Position numbers and translations under genes: made by a program | Notes under the pieces: generated by a model | What the model saw: the letters and a program-made list of their open reading frames with translations, nothing else | Told to the model about the DNA's origin: nothing | Databases searched by the model: none | Shown: piece after piece, positions 1 to 8,205 of the stretch | How the letters are laid out: each line of letters starts with the position of its first letter | Position numbering within the stretch: position 1 is the first letter of the stretch | From: Paenibacillus camerounensis | GTDB lineage: Bacteria > Bacillota > Bacilli > Paenibacillales > Paenibacillaceae | NCBI RefSeq assembly: GCF_000723885.1 | Contig: NZ_CCDG010000016.1 | Location: 1-64,000 of the forward strand | DNA: 64,000 bases | Reading direction: 5' to 3'

Positions 1-766
1 AGAAGACGGCATACGAGATAAGACCGCCGGCTGTATAAATGAAATGGTTGACCTCAACAGGGGTCAGGCGGGCTTCGGGATTGTCAGGGTACAGCTGTCT
101 GCCGGCCAGAGCCAGCAGGCAATTATAGCTGCCCTCCGCCAGATCTTCTTCCCAGTCCTCATAATCATCGAGCAGTTGCAGCGTGATTAGGACCTCCTGG
201 ACAGCAGCTTCAGCAGCCGGTATAGAGGCCGCAGAGCCGGTGAGCAGCAGAGCGCCTGTAGCTGAAAGCTTGAGCGGTGCCGCTTTGGCGGCAATCCGGC
301 TGCGGTCGTTATAGTAGTAGTTACCGGAAGCTTCATTGCTGACGCTGTCAGACCATTCGAAGAGATAACGCTTGAAGTGGCTCCAAAAGGAGGACTCTGC
401 AGAAAACAGCGGGCGGTAGCGGTCAAAAAACTCCGCATACAGCAAGTTGGCCAGCGGGAGCAGCTCAGCGGCCGAACTGCGCCGGTTATCCATCAGATCA
501 TCCTGCAAAAAGAAATAAAGCATCAGAAGGACATTGCCTGAGGACATGATGTGTGTCTGCTGCGCGCTCAGCCCGCATTCACTGCGCAGCCAGAACGGAA
601 GCAGATAGCAGATATAATTCTTTTTGCTGCGGGCCCGGAAAACATCGAACTGCTCCAGATAAGCCAACCCCCTGAAGTTCAGCGGCTCCGGAAATGCGGC
701 AATGCTTGCTTTGCATTCCTGAAAAACAGCTTGAAGCTCCTGCTCATAATCATTCAGCCAATCCAT
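1..766 (-). CDS. Class I isoprenoid-synthase-like protein, 3' end beyond window
   Basis: The minus strand is open from an ATG at 766 to the window edge (255 codons, no stop). The start has an AGGGG Shine-Dalgarno about 8 bases upstream. Two aspartate-rich DDxxD motifs are visible, DDLMD at residues 89-93 and DDYED at 200-204, each on a hydrophobic helix-like stretch (FFLQ and LQLL before them). Their spacing of about 110 residues fits the all-helical class I isoprenoid synthase fold, where such motifs bind the Mg-diphosphate of prenyl substrates. No signal peptide is seen. The substrate cannot be named: it could be a prenyl transferase, a terpene cyclase or a non-catalytic homologue. The C-terminal part lies outside the window. 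Confidence 0.6.
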   Translation of the reverse strand, partial: MDWLNDYEQELQAVFQECKASIAAFPEPLNFRGLAYLEQFDVFRARSKKNYICYLLPFWLRSECGLSAQQTHIMSSGNVLLMLYFFLQDDLMDNRRSSAAELLPLANLLYAEFFDRYRPLFSAESSFWSHFKRYLFEWSDSVSNEASGNYYYNDRSRIAAKAAPLKLSATGALLLTGSAASIPAAEAAVQEVLITLQLLDDYEDWEEDLAEGSYNCLLALAGRQLYPDNPEARLTPVEVNHFIYTAGGLISYAVF

Positions 767-880
767 CGGCTTGTCCCCTGTCACTATAAGGTTTGTCTGT
801 AAATCTATGCTGTTTTGATACTATGATTGTATGCTGCATTAACATCTATTTCAATTAGAATTTGAAGGGGGAATGTGCAG

Positions 881-1201
881 ATGCAGTGGTACACATTCGG
901 GCAGATGCTGGCCCGGATCCGTATCGGGCAGAAGGCCGTTACGCCTGACGGGCGTGCGGTTATCCGCAGTGCCGGCGGTCTGCTCTGGCGGGGAGGAAGG
1001 CTTAGCGGAACGGTAGTTGAAATCAGGGATTATCTGTTCTCTGATATCTGGGCGATTAGTGAGGATGAGACTGTGATGCCGGAGAGCGGATTGCGGGAGG
1101 CGCATGAACGCAGAGAACGGGAAATGCTGATTAACCAGTATGAAGAAGTGAGGGAGGAATTCCTGCGGGACAGACGCCTTAAACCGGGAAGAAATTCATG
1201 A
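881..1201 (+). CDS. Small hypothetical protein
   Basis: A 106-residue protein I do not recognise. The ATG at 881 lies 9 bases after a strong GAAGGGGG ribosome binding site; a GTG at 875 is in frame but too close to that site. The N-terminal half is beta-rich with several glycines (IRSAGGLLWRGGRLSG), and the C-terminal third is a very charged Glu/Arg helix (residues about 70-100). There are no cysteines, signal peptide or membrane segment, so it is probably cytoplasmic. It is divergent from the isoprenoid-synthase-like gene and convergent with the GH20 gene, with a shared terminator just after its stop codon. Coding status rests on the RBS, the open frame and the placement. Confidence 0.6.
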   Translation: MQWYTFGQMLARIRIGQKAVTPDGRAVIRSAGGLLWRGGRLSGTVVEIRDYLFSDIWAISEDETVMPESGLREAHERREREMLINQYEEVREEFLRDRRLKPGRNS

Positions 1202-1230
1202 GAGCAGCCGGAAATTATCCGGCTGCTCTC
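1200..1230. terminator. Bidirectional hairpin terminator
   Basis: Perfect 12-bp stem GAGAGCAGCCGG / CCGGCTGCTCTC around a 7-base loop, overlapping the stop codon of the small plus-strand gene and lying just after the end of the convergent GH20 gene. The tract after it on the plus strand is only moderately T-rich. Confidence 0.75.
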
Positions 1231-1243
1231 ATTATTGCTTCTG

Positions 1244-3175
1244 TTAATTCCCTGTATGCTCAGTAAGGCTGAGGAGAAGGGCTTCGTACTCCTCCTTGAG
1301 GCGGAGCAGCCTGCTGATGCTCTGCGGAAGTCCGCCCGGCCGGTTGCGCCGGGTCCATAGCCCGCGATAGCCGTGCAGCAGCAATTCAAGATCATGAATC
1401 TGCCTGCGGATAACGGCCGGGCCGGGCGGCTCCGTTGCTCCGGCCAGCTGCAGCTTGATCCGGGCGAGCTGTACGGCATGCTTCACAAAGTGAATGCCGT
1501 TACGCAGCTCAAGCATCACAAGCTCTGCATCCGCACAGCCTAAGGACAGCACCTCCAGGCGGTCCTCAATGCCGAGTATATATTCCTCCAGCTGATCCAG
1601 CTGCTCCGGGCTAAGCTTGCCGGCAATCCCCATATTGTCCAGCCGGCTGCGCAGCAGCATGGACATTTCGGTATCATTAGGACGCAGGGCGCCGGACTCC
1701 AGCTTGTAATAATTGCCGAGGTCAAGCAGGAGCTGGCCGATTCCGGCTGAGCGGTCGCGGAAGATGAAGCTGTTCAGGTATCCCGCCGTATCGGCCTCCA
1801 GATTGTTATCGACACTCCAGGCGAGTGCGGCACCGAAGACGTATCCGGCATAGCTGACCGGCAGATGCTGCCAGTGGCCGAAATCGCCCCAGTCGGTAAT
1901 GAGATAGCCGATTGCGCCGTTCGCTTTGCCGTGTACAGCTGCGCTGCGCAGATTGGCCAGCATGTTGTCGGTGCGGCCGGTCAGCGAATTCCAGGAGCTC
2001 GTACCCGGACAGACATAGAACGGGATTTGCGCCTCACGGAATTTCAGGGTGTCCGCTTCGAAGGGATGGCCTGCACTATAGCCCCATTCCATGGCGATAA
2101 TATCCTTCGGAAGAAGCGGTATCAGCTCGGGATACTGAATGATAATATCCCCCCAGAACTGCATCTTTTTCCCCCTGGCAGTGACCAGTTTATGAATTTC
2201 AAGCAGGAAGGACAGGTATAGCGGACCCTTGCCTCCGGTATCAGCAAGGGCTTTACTCCGGCCAAGCCCCAGTTCATAAGTTTCATCACAGCCGACATTG
2301 AACTGCGCGGAAGTGAAGTAGGGCAGAAGATCGTCGTACATTTTTCCCAGGAGCTCAAGGACTTCAGGATGCTCTGTTCGGAATGTACCCGGCTGCATGA
2401 ATAGTCCGTCCGGGTAAAGATCGTGGTCATACATGCTCTCAGGCAGCTTGAAGCCTCCGGGAATTTCGGCCAGGTGATTGAATTCCGGACGGGTCAGCCA
2501 ATTCTCCATATGGCCGAAGCTGTTCTGGTTCGGTACAAGCTCAATATAACGCTCGCGGCAATATGCATCCAGGCGCAATATTTCGTCGCCCGTAACCGGT
2601 GTTTCCAGCTCCCAGACCTGCGGAAAGGACTCGTAGGCAAAAGGAGAACCTTCTATATATAGCTGTAACTGATTAAGCTTCAGGTCAGCCATTAAATCAA
2701 CAATCTGCATTAAGGTTTCCAGCTTTGGGATTTTATTGCGGCTAATATCAAGCATCAGCCCGCGGGCGGCAAAATCCGGCTGATCGCGGATATACAGGTA
2801 AGGCAGCTCTCTGCCGCACTGCTCCAGAATTTGCTTCAGTGTAGCTACAGCATAATAAGCCCTTTCCGGAGTACTGTAGCTTATAACTATTCCGTCTGCC
2901 CCGGCTGTAATTTCGTATCCCTGTGCAGGAAGCAGCGGGCTGTAATGGAAGCTCGCAGCCGGCAGGGCAGAGGAACGAAAGCCGATAGAGAGGGGCAGGC
3001 TAAGCTGCAGCGCCCGGCTGATTATCTGCTGCAGCTTACAGGCTGCGGGCAGTATATCCCGGTTCTCTGCTGCAGGGATAATGATAGAGCTGTTCAAAGG
3101 GATGCGAAACAGCCCCTCTAAGACCGTTAGAGTCTGCGGATAGGGCAAAAGCTGCAAAGCGCAGATTTTAGACAT
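1244..3175 (-). CDS. Family 20 glycoside hydrolase (beta-N-acetylhexosaminidase)
   Basis: A 643-residue enzyme predicted to remove terminal N-acetylhexosamine residues. Residues about 5-130 form the GH20b-type accessory domain (ending YYAVATLKQIL). The TIM barrel follows, beginning at RGLMLDISRNKIP (138-150). The diagnostic Asp-Glu pair is in VGCDETYELG, D297-E298; in GH20 the Glu is the acid/base and the Asp orients the substrate acetamido group for substrate-assisted catalysis. The C-terminal 200 residues are helical. There is no signal peptide, so it probably acts in the cytoplasm on imported amino-sugar oligomers. It is divergent from an AraC-type regulator 83 bp away, which probably controls it. 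Substrate (chitin, peptidoglycan or glycan fragments) is not decidable from sequence. Confidence 0.9.
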   Translation of the reverse strand: MSKICALQLLPYPQTLTVLEGLFRIPLNSSIIIPAAENRDILPAACKLQQIISRALQLSLPLSIGFRSSALPAASFHYSPLLPAQGYEITAGADGIVISYSTPERAYYAVATLKQILEQCGRELPYLYIRDQPDFAARGLMLDISRNKIPKLETLMQIVDLMADLKLNQLQLYIEGSPFAYESFPQVWELETPVTGDEILRLDAYCRERYIELVPNQNSFGHMENWLTRPEFNHLAEIPGGFKLPESMYDHDLYPDGLFMQPGTFRTEHPEVLELLGKMYDDLLPYFTSAQFNVGCDETYELGLGRSKALADTGGKGPLYLSFLLEIHKLVTARGKKMQFWGDIIIQYPELIPLLPKDIIAMEWGYSAGHPFEADTLKFREAQIPFYVCPGTSSWNSLTGRTDNMLANLRSAAVHGKANGAIGYLITDWGDFGHWQHLPVSYAGYVFGAALAWSVDNNLEADTAGYLNSFIFRDRSAGIGQLLLDLGNYYKLESGALRPNDTEMSMLLRSRLDNMGIAGKLSPEQLDQLEEYILGIEDRLEVLSLGCADAELVMLELRNGIHFVKHAVQLARIKLQLAGATEPPGPAVIRRQIHDLELLLHGYRGLWTRRNRPGGLPQSISRLLRLKEEYEALLLSLTEHTGN

Positions 3176-3258
3176 AGCTGAGACACCTCTTATTCATGTA
3201 GAATATGATCACCTGTAAATAACGATAGCATGCTGAAATAGAAGGAGGAATAGAGTGT

Positions 3259-4116
3259 ATGCCCAAGCTCATGGATTATATGATCAGCCCTTATCCGCTA
3301 AGAATCATTGATCCCAAGCTGGATGCTTCTATGCTTAGGTTAAGGGCAATCCGGGTCGGGCAGGTTGGGCATCTGCCGGGCAGAACGCTGTTCCGCAGTA
3401 ATGTGGTGTTCGGTCACTGGGCGATGGTCTATATCGTATCGGGCTCAGGGGTAATGTCTGAGGATGGGGGCGAGGACCGGCTGGTTGGGGAAGGGAGCCT
3501 GTTCTTTTTCCGGCCGGGCTGCTGTTACAGCTATGGTCCGCCCCCCGGCGGAAGCTGGGATGAATACTACATTAACTTTACAGGAAGCCGGGTGGGTGAA
3601 TGGCTGGAAGCAGGAATTATACCTGATGAAAGTGTCATTCAGGCCGGCAGGCTTCCGGGGCTTGCAGATTTCTTTGAGGAGGTGCTGGGCCTGATGGACG
3701 GCGGTATTCCTGCTGATGCCGACCGTGCGGCGTTGCGGCTGGAGGCTATGCTGCTCGAGTGCTTCTTTGTGGTCCGGGATCACCAGCGGCTCTGGAAGCC
3801 GGGGACGCTTCAGCTCATCCGCAGGGATCTGGAGGCCTGCATCTATGAGCAGCCTGATCTGCAGGAGCTTGCCGCGAAGCACCATATATCCATGTCAACC
3901 TTGCGCCGGATGGTCCGCAGCAGCAGCGGTTATCCGCTGCATGAATATATCCATAGGCTCAAGATGGGGGAGGCGAAGCATCTGCTGCTGAATACCTCTC
4001 TGCAGGTCAAGGAAATTTCGGGCATTCTGCATTACAGCGACCCGTTTTATTTCTCCAGACTGTTCAAGAAATACATGGGCATCTCCCCGCAGCTGTGCCG
4101 CAGCAGCGTCCTTTAG
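3259..4116 (+). CDS. AraC-family transcriptional regulator
   Basis: A 285-residue protein with an N-terminal cupin-like sensing domain (about residues 20-150, with GHLPGRTLFRS and GSLFFFRPG) and a C-terminal AraC/XylS DNA-binding domain of two helix-turn-helix units. The first is ELAAKHHISMSTLRRMVRSSSG and the second ISGILHYSDPFYFSRLFKKYMGISP. The ATG at 3259 is preceded by GGAGGAA with ideal spacing. Being divergent from the GH20 gene, it is probably a sugar-responsive activator of that gene; the ligand is unknown. A strong hairpin at 4474-4513 lies downstream. Confidence 0.88.
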   Translation: MPKLMDYMISPYPLRIIDPKLDASMLRLRAIRVGQVGHLPGRTLFRSNVVFGHWAMVYIVSGSGVMSEDGGEDRLVGEGSLFFFRPGCCYSYGPPPGGSWDEYYINFTGSRVGEWLEAGIIPDESVIQAGRLPGLADFFEEVLGLMDGGIPADADRAALRLEAMLLECFFVVRDHQRLWKPGTLQLIRRDLEACIYEQPDLQELAAKHHISMSTLRRMVRSSSGYPLHEYIHRLKMGEAKHLLLNTSLQVKEISGILHYSDPFYFSRLFKKYMGISPQLCRSSVL

Positions 4117-4261
4117 CGGATGAATTCATGGCTGAAATAGAAGAAATTTGTCGGATTATGCTGATTTATGTTGACACTTATAAAAATAGGGTGCTATTAT
4201 TTAGCTAATATTAACAGAAAGTTTAGTGCTATTTGACTATGCATTTACCGGAGATGAAACC

Positions 4262-4432
4262 ATGAGAGAATGTTACTGCATTACTTGCCGTATTCTCCAC
4301 AAGGTTGATGTGCGCAATGATCATACAGTCCGTGTACTTTCCACCGGTTATCATATTGTTGGAGAGCAGCGTTACCAGATTTGTATTTGTAATATTAAGC
4401 AGCCGCATCCAGGGCCGGCAGTATCCAGCTGA
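4262..4432 (+). CDS. Possible cysteine-containing microprotein
   Basis: A 56-codon open frame in the 623-bp gap between the AraC-type regulator and the sensor kinase. A GGAG sits about 9 bases before the ATG. The product carries CYCITC near the N-terminus and CIC near residue 43, a spacing that could bind zinc. It ends 41 bases before an 18-bp terminator hairpin, as expected for a short transcript. I recognise no family, and codon-level evidence for selection cannot be obtained from one sequence, so this is tentative. The rest of the gap holds the terminator and the kinase promoter. Confidence 0.3.
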   Translation: MRECYCITCRILHKVDVRNDHTVRVLSTGYHIVGEQRYQICICNIKQPHPGPAVSS

Positions 4433-4473
4433 GCGGGATTGGCCCGTAAATGCCCGCAACCGATATTGTACGC

Positions 4474-4513
4474 CGCAAAACAGCCTGTCCGCTTACGGAC
4501 AGGCTGTTTTGCG
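4474..4513. terminator. Strong hairpin terminator
   Basis: Perfect 18-bp inverted repeat (CGCAAAACAGCCTGTCCG and its complement) around a CTTA loop. The arm ends contain AAAA and TTTT, so it can act in both directions. It would end transcription from the AraC-type regulator and the possible microprotein. Confidence 0.75.
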
Positions 4514-4647
4514 TATACGGCGAGCCGGGTATGATATGTTGTACTAGTTTTTGGTGAAACGAATAAAAATATAATAAATACCTCAAAAAAAATTAGGTCG
4601 CAATGTTATTTTTTTGCAAAGAAAACGTTGTCAATAAACATAGAAAC

Positions 4648-4676
4648 TTGTTATTGTGATTTTTCTCATGTATGAT
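4648..4676 (+). promoter_or_regulatory. Candidate sigma-A promoter for the two-component operon
   Basis: TTGTTA (4648-4653), a 17-base spacer and TATGAT (4671-4676), 64 bases before the kinase start, in a markedly A/T-rich tract (4560-4680). Assigned by match to the -35/-10 consensus only. Confidence 0.5.
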
Positions 4677-4739
4677 GCTTTTAAACAAAGCTTTGATAAG
4701 CTCGCATTTTCCAAAAAAGGTGGAGAATAGGGTGGTGGG

Positions 4740-6386
4740 ATGAAAATCAAATCAACTGCGGAAGACAAAATGATAGCTTTTTACAGATATTTTTCTTTGT
4801 CCCTCACATCTCTGATGTACCTCCTGGACCATACGGGGCCTTCCGTCATTTATAAATCCCTATTAATCGTCTCGCTTTTCTTAACAGCACAAGTATTCGT
4901 AATCATTTACCGGAGGCTCCGGGCCAGACCGCGGGTTCTAATGCTCGCAGTCAGTATAGAGATGGCTGGCGTTATTGCACTGACCTTACTGACAGGCGGT
5001 TTTGACAGTGTATTCAAGCTTTACGTACTTAACCCTGTTCTTATCGCGGCGGGATCGCTGTCCATGTATTTCGGATGGGGGCTGCTGCTGAGCTATATTG
5101 TTATGATAACCGGGTTTTGCTATATATTTGTTAGTTCCGCGGGCAAATCTTTATCAGATGCAGTGCTGCAGAACGGCAACCTGTTTCTAGCCCTGGTACT
5201 TGCGGTTATAGTTATGCAGATGGTTAACAGGATCAAGCGGCAGCGGGAAGAAGCGAACGCGCGGACCAACGAAACCATGGAGCATATTAAATCGCTCTAT
5301 CACATCGTAGAAACCTCCAGCCAGCATGACTTCATGAATATCGGCCAGGTCATCACAGATTACGTAGTGAAGCTGACCAAGCTGGATAAGGCCTTATTCT
5401 GGTTTGCCAAAAAGAGCGGTGAGCCCGCTCCGCAGAGCCGGCAGACCGGTTGGCAGCATGAAGAGGAACGCTTTTTGTTCACAGAGCTGGAAAAGCATGA
5501 GCACGAGTGGAGGCTGCAGCGTGAGCCGGTGTTCAAGAGTATGCCGGGCCTTGGCGATTTTTTGCTGATGCCGGTAAGAATGAGTACCCGCTTTGTCGGT
5601 ATGATCGGCGTGAAGCTGGAATCTTCGGAAGGACTTGAAGGGCGCAGATGGTACATTCAGCAGCTGATGTTCCTGTCAGAGCTTAGTGCGATCATTCTGG
5701 AGCGGCATGAGCTTGGGGTCATCGAGAACCGTCTGATTATCACGAATGAGCAGAACCGGATCGCAGATGAGATGCATGACAGCGTATCGCAGAGCCTGTT
5801 CGGCATCGTATACGCAACCCATTCCCTGAAGCAGACCTGGCGCAAAATGTCCGAATCGGAGCTTGAAGAGCAGATTGACCTGATTCATGATTCGGCAACC
5901 CGGGTTGCCAAGGAGCTGCGGATTACGATTTACAGCCTCAGTTCTAAAAAAAGCGGCGGACCCACCTGGCTTGGGATGGTCAGATCACATCTTAAGAGCC
6001 TGTCCAGGCTCAATGATGTGGAGATTGAACTGAAAATAACGGGGGATGATTTCAGCCTCCCTTATCCTTACCACAAGGCACTCTTCCGGATAATATCCGA
6101 GGCGACAGGCAACGCCATACGTCATGGTGCTGCCAGCCGGGTGGATGTTGAGCTGTCCCTGAAGCCTAAATGGATCAGACTTTCCATTACAGATGACGGA
6201 ATCGGTTTCGACACCGATCTGCTGTGGACTACGTCTGAAGATACTACCGGCGGGCTTGGTATGAAGAATATGCAGTATCTGACTCAGTCGCTGGGCGGAG
6301 AATTTCATATCTCCAGCAGCGAGAATGCAGGCGCCAAGATTTCGATTTCGATACCTGTCGGCGTGGCTGAATTAAAGAATGCATAA
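4740..6386 (+). CDS. Membrane sensor histidine kinase, NarL/LiaS-like (HisKA_3)
   Basis: A 548-residue sensor kinase. Residues about 10-165 contain five or six hydrophobic segments and almost no extracytoplasmic loops, so the signal is probably sensed in the membrane. A linker helix and a GAF-like region (about 185-325) follow. The HisKA_3 dimerisation motif is RIADEMHDSVSQSLFG, with H346 as the expected phospho-acceptor. The HATPase_c domain is at the C-terminus (N-box NAIRHGAA, G1 DDGIGF, G2 GGLGMKNM). It is immediately followed by its response regulator (23 bp gap). The ligand is unknown. Because the pair sits directly before the EPS cluster, it may regulate that cluster, but a terminator separates them. 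Confidence 0.9.
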   Translation: MKIKSTAEDKMIAFYRYFSLSLTSLMYLLDHTGPSVIYKSLLIVSLFLTAQVFVIIYRRLRARPRVLMLAVSIEMAGVIALTLLTGGFDSVFKLYVLNPVLIAAGSLSMYFGWGLLLSYIVMITGFCYIFVSSAGKSLSDAVLQNGNLFLALVLAVIVMQMVNRIKRQREEANARTNETMEHIKSLYHIVETSSQHDFMNIGQVITDYVVKLTKLDKALFWFAKKSGEPAPQSRQTGWQHEEERFLFTELEKHEHEWRLQREPVFKSMPGLGDFLLMPVRMSTRFVGMIGVKLESSEGLEGRRWYIQQLMFLSELSAIILERHELGVIENRLIITNEQNRIADEMHDSVSQSLFGIVYATHSLKQTWRKMSESELEEQIDLIHDSATRVAKELRITIYSLSSKKSGGPTWLGMVRSHLKSLSRLNDVEIELKITGDDFSLPYPYHKALFRIISEATGNAIRHGAASRVDVELSLKPKWIRLSITDDGIGFDTDLLWTTSEDTTGGLGMKNMQYLTQSLGGEFHISSSENAGAKISISIPVGVAELKNA

Positions 6387-6409
6387 ACTTTAGGCAGGAG
6401 GTCATTCAA

Positions 6410-7045
6410 GTGAATATCGTCATTGTTGATGATCACCCGTTGGTGAGAAGAGGATTGGCAGCGGTCATTTCCATGCAGCCGAATCTGCATTTTGCAGGCG
6501 AAGCAACGAATGGCCAGGAAGCTCTTCTGGTTATTGAAGAGACACAGCCTGATCTTGTTCTGATAGATCTGCGGCTGGCGGATGAATCGGGCCTTGATGT
6601 TATCAAGAGTGCCCGGGCCCGCGGACTTTCCAGCAAGTTCATCCTGCTCACCTCATCGGCAAGCCGGGAAGACTTCCTCAAAGCCGAAGAGGTACTGGTT
6701 GACGGGTACGTGCTAAAGGAAGCCCTGCCGGAGGAACTGCTGTTTGCAATCCAGCTGGTTTATAAGGGCCGGAAGTATTATGATCCCGGACTTATGGAAG
6801 ATAAGATGCGGATGAGCGGCAGCAGTCCTACCGACGAATTGACACCTAAGGAGAAGGAAGTACTGATTGAACTCGGCCAGGGTGCATGCAACAAGGATAT
6901 TGCTTCGCGCCTGTTCATCAGTGAATTCACCGTCAAGAAGCATGTAAGCCAGATTCTGGCGAAGCTGCAGGTTGCTGACCGTACGCAGGCAGCGCTGTAC
7001 GCCAATGCAGTCGGACTGACCAAGTATGAAATGTCCTACGATTAA
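6410..7045 (+). CDS. Response regulator, NarL/LuxR family
   Basis: A 211-residue transcription factor. The receiver domain (1-120) has the acidic pocket D7-D8, the phospho-acceptor D53 in LIDLRL, and the K of VLKEALP. The C-terminal LuxR-type HTH (about 140-200) has LTPKEKEVLIELGQGACNKD and FTVKKHVSQILAKL. Translation begins at GTG 6410, with GGAGG eight bases before. It forms an operon with the upstream sensor kinase and is closed by the terminator at 7079-7108. Targets are not shown by the sequence; the EPS cluster 400 bp downstream is a candidate. Confidence 0.92.
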   Translation: MNIVIVDDHPLVRRGLAAVISMQPNLHFAGEATNGQEALLVIEETQPDLVLIDLRLADESGLDVIKSARARGLSSKFILLTSSASREDFLKAEEVLVDGYVLKEALPEELLFAIQLVYKGRKYYDPGLMEDKMRMSGSSPTDELTPKEKEVLIELGQGACNKDIASRLFISEFTVKKHVSQILAKLQVADRTQAALYANAVGLTKYEMSYD

Positions 7046-7078
7046 CAGCCATTCATAACGTTTATAGAGATAACAGAG

Positions 7079-7108
7079 CACGGACAAGGATGTCCGTGTT
7101 TTTTTTTG
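7079..7108 (+). terminator. Intrinsic terminator of the two-component operon
   Basis: Stem CACGGACA / TGTCCGTG with an AGGA loop followed by ten consecutive T residues: a textbook Rho-independent terminator, 34 bp after the response regulator stop. Confidence 0.92.
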
Positions 7109-7124
7109 CAACAACACGAATATT

Positions 7125-7170
7125 ACAGAAACAGCCCCGGTCTTTTCGCAAAGACCGGGGCTGTTTCTGT
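7125..7170. terminator. Perfect 21-bp hairpin downstream of the first terminator
   Basis: A 21-bp perfect stem (7125-7145 with 7150-7170, core CAGCCCCGGTC) closed by a TCGC loop. It lacks a long T-run on the plus strand. It may be a backup terminator or an insulator between the two-component operon and the EPS leader. Confidence 0.55.
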
Positions 7171-7217
7171 GGATTCTTTTAGTGAATCTAACGTGAAGTG
7201 TAAGTTGATCGCATCCT

Positions 7218-7320
7218 TATAAAGACAGGCTTGGAGCTGACGTCGGCTTAGCTCCCATCCATCAGCTGGATTTTCGCCGGGGTATGGTACTAAAGTATAC
7301 CATTCAGCCCCGCATAGGCA
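7218..7320 (+). ncRNA. Structured 5' leader of the EPS operon, class unknown
   Basis: The 294 bp between the hairpin and the first EPS gene contain three consecutive stems: GGAGCT/AGCTCC (7233-7255), ATCCA/TGGAT (7257-7271), and a two-part helix of CGGGG/CCCCG (7278-7282 with 7308-7312) enclosing ATGGTA/TACCAT. A further TTCACT/AGTGAA stem lies near 7325-7345. A TATAAA at 7218-7223 could be a -10 box, but no good -35 is seen. The arrangement looks like a cis-acting RNA. It does not match the riboswitch classes I can recall (c-di-GMP-I or -II, ydaO, SAM). Function is inference. Confidence 0.4.
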
Positions 7321-7464
7321 CCAAATTCACTCACACGAAAGTGAACATTAAAGTAATGGGAGGAGCCATGTGATAACCCGTACAGATTGATAGAATAAGA
7401 CACAAGATATCTGAAACTTTCATGAATGCTTTCAGAACGTAATGAATGCGGAAGGAGGGTTACT

Positions 7465-8205
7465 GTGGAAAAGACGATTTTGGATTACATTAACCTGATA
7501 AAGAAGAGGCTCTGGCTGATCACGATTTTTGTATTAGTCTCCTGTGCCACTACCTTCTATGTCAGCAAGAACTTCGTTACACCCGTCTACTCCGCCTCCG
7601 GACAGCTGCTGGTCAACAATACCGCAAATGTACCCGAGAGCAACAATCTTAACAATCTGAACTTCAGCCTGAACCTCATCGAGAGCTACAAGGAAATTAT
7701 GAAGTCCCCCGCAATTCTGAGCAGTGTTGTTGCTGATCATCCTGAGTTTGGTCTTACGGAAGAACAGCTGGCTGCAAAGCTGCAGGTAAGATCCTCTGAG
7801 AAAAGCTCGGTTATCAATCTGAATGTGCAGGACGAAAGCTACAGCACGGCTGCCAACATTGTTAACGCGGTTTCGCAAAGCTTCATCCGCAGCCTGCCGT
7901 CACTGATGATGCTGGATAATGTTACTTTCCTGACACCGGCTGATCCGGCCGATGTTCCGGCACCGGCTAACGGCGGTGTAGCCATGAATCTGGTCATCAG
8001 CTTTGTGGTTTCACTTATGGCTGCAGTCGGAATCATCCTGCTGCTGGAAACATTGAATGGAACCCTCCGCACGGAGAAGGAAGCAGAGTTTGATGTCGGA
8101 CTGCCGGTCATTGCCAGCATTCCGGTCATCCGCAAGCGTGATTTGGGCAGAGCGGCTAATGCCGATGCAAGAGTAGGGGAGGGTGCTTATGTTACGGCTG
8201 AATAA
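7465..8205 (+). CDS. Wzz/YveK-type polysaccharide chain-length regulator (BY-kinase modulator)
   Basis: A 246-residue membrane protein that starts at GTG 7465, six bases after GAAGGAGG; an in-frame ATG at 7426 has no RBS. It has the Wzz architecture: TM1 at about 20-38 (LWLITIFVLVSC), an extracytoplasmic helical domain (40-170), a Pro/Ala-rich stretch (PADPADVPAPANGG) and TM2 at about 180-200. In Gram-positive systems this protein is the membrane adaptor that activates the cytoplasmic tyrosine kinase encoded next and sets polymer length. Its stop overlaps the kinase start by about 17 bp, so translation is probably coupled. First gene of the EPS cluster. Confidence 0.88.
   Translation: MEKTILDYINLIKKRLWLITIFVLVSCATTFYVSKNFVTPVYSASGQLLVNNTANVPESNNLNNLNFSLNLIESYKEIMKSPAILSSVVADHPEFGLTEEQLAAKLQVRSSEKSSVINLNVQDESYSTAANIVNAVSQSFIRSLPSLMMLDNVTFLTPADPADVPAPANGGVAMNLVISFVVSLMAAVGIILLLETLNGTLRTEKEAEFDVGLPVIASIPVIRKRDLGRAANADARVGEGAYVTAE

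Noticed and set aside
187-438. An 83-codon minus-strand open frame
   Set aside because: It is a different frame inside the isoprenoid-synthase-like gene, which is open through the whole region and carries both DDxxD motifs.
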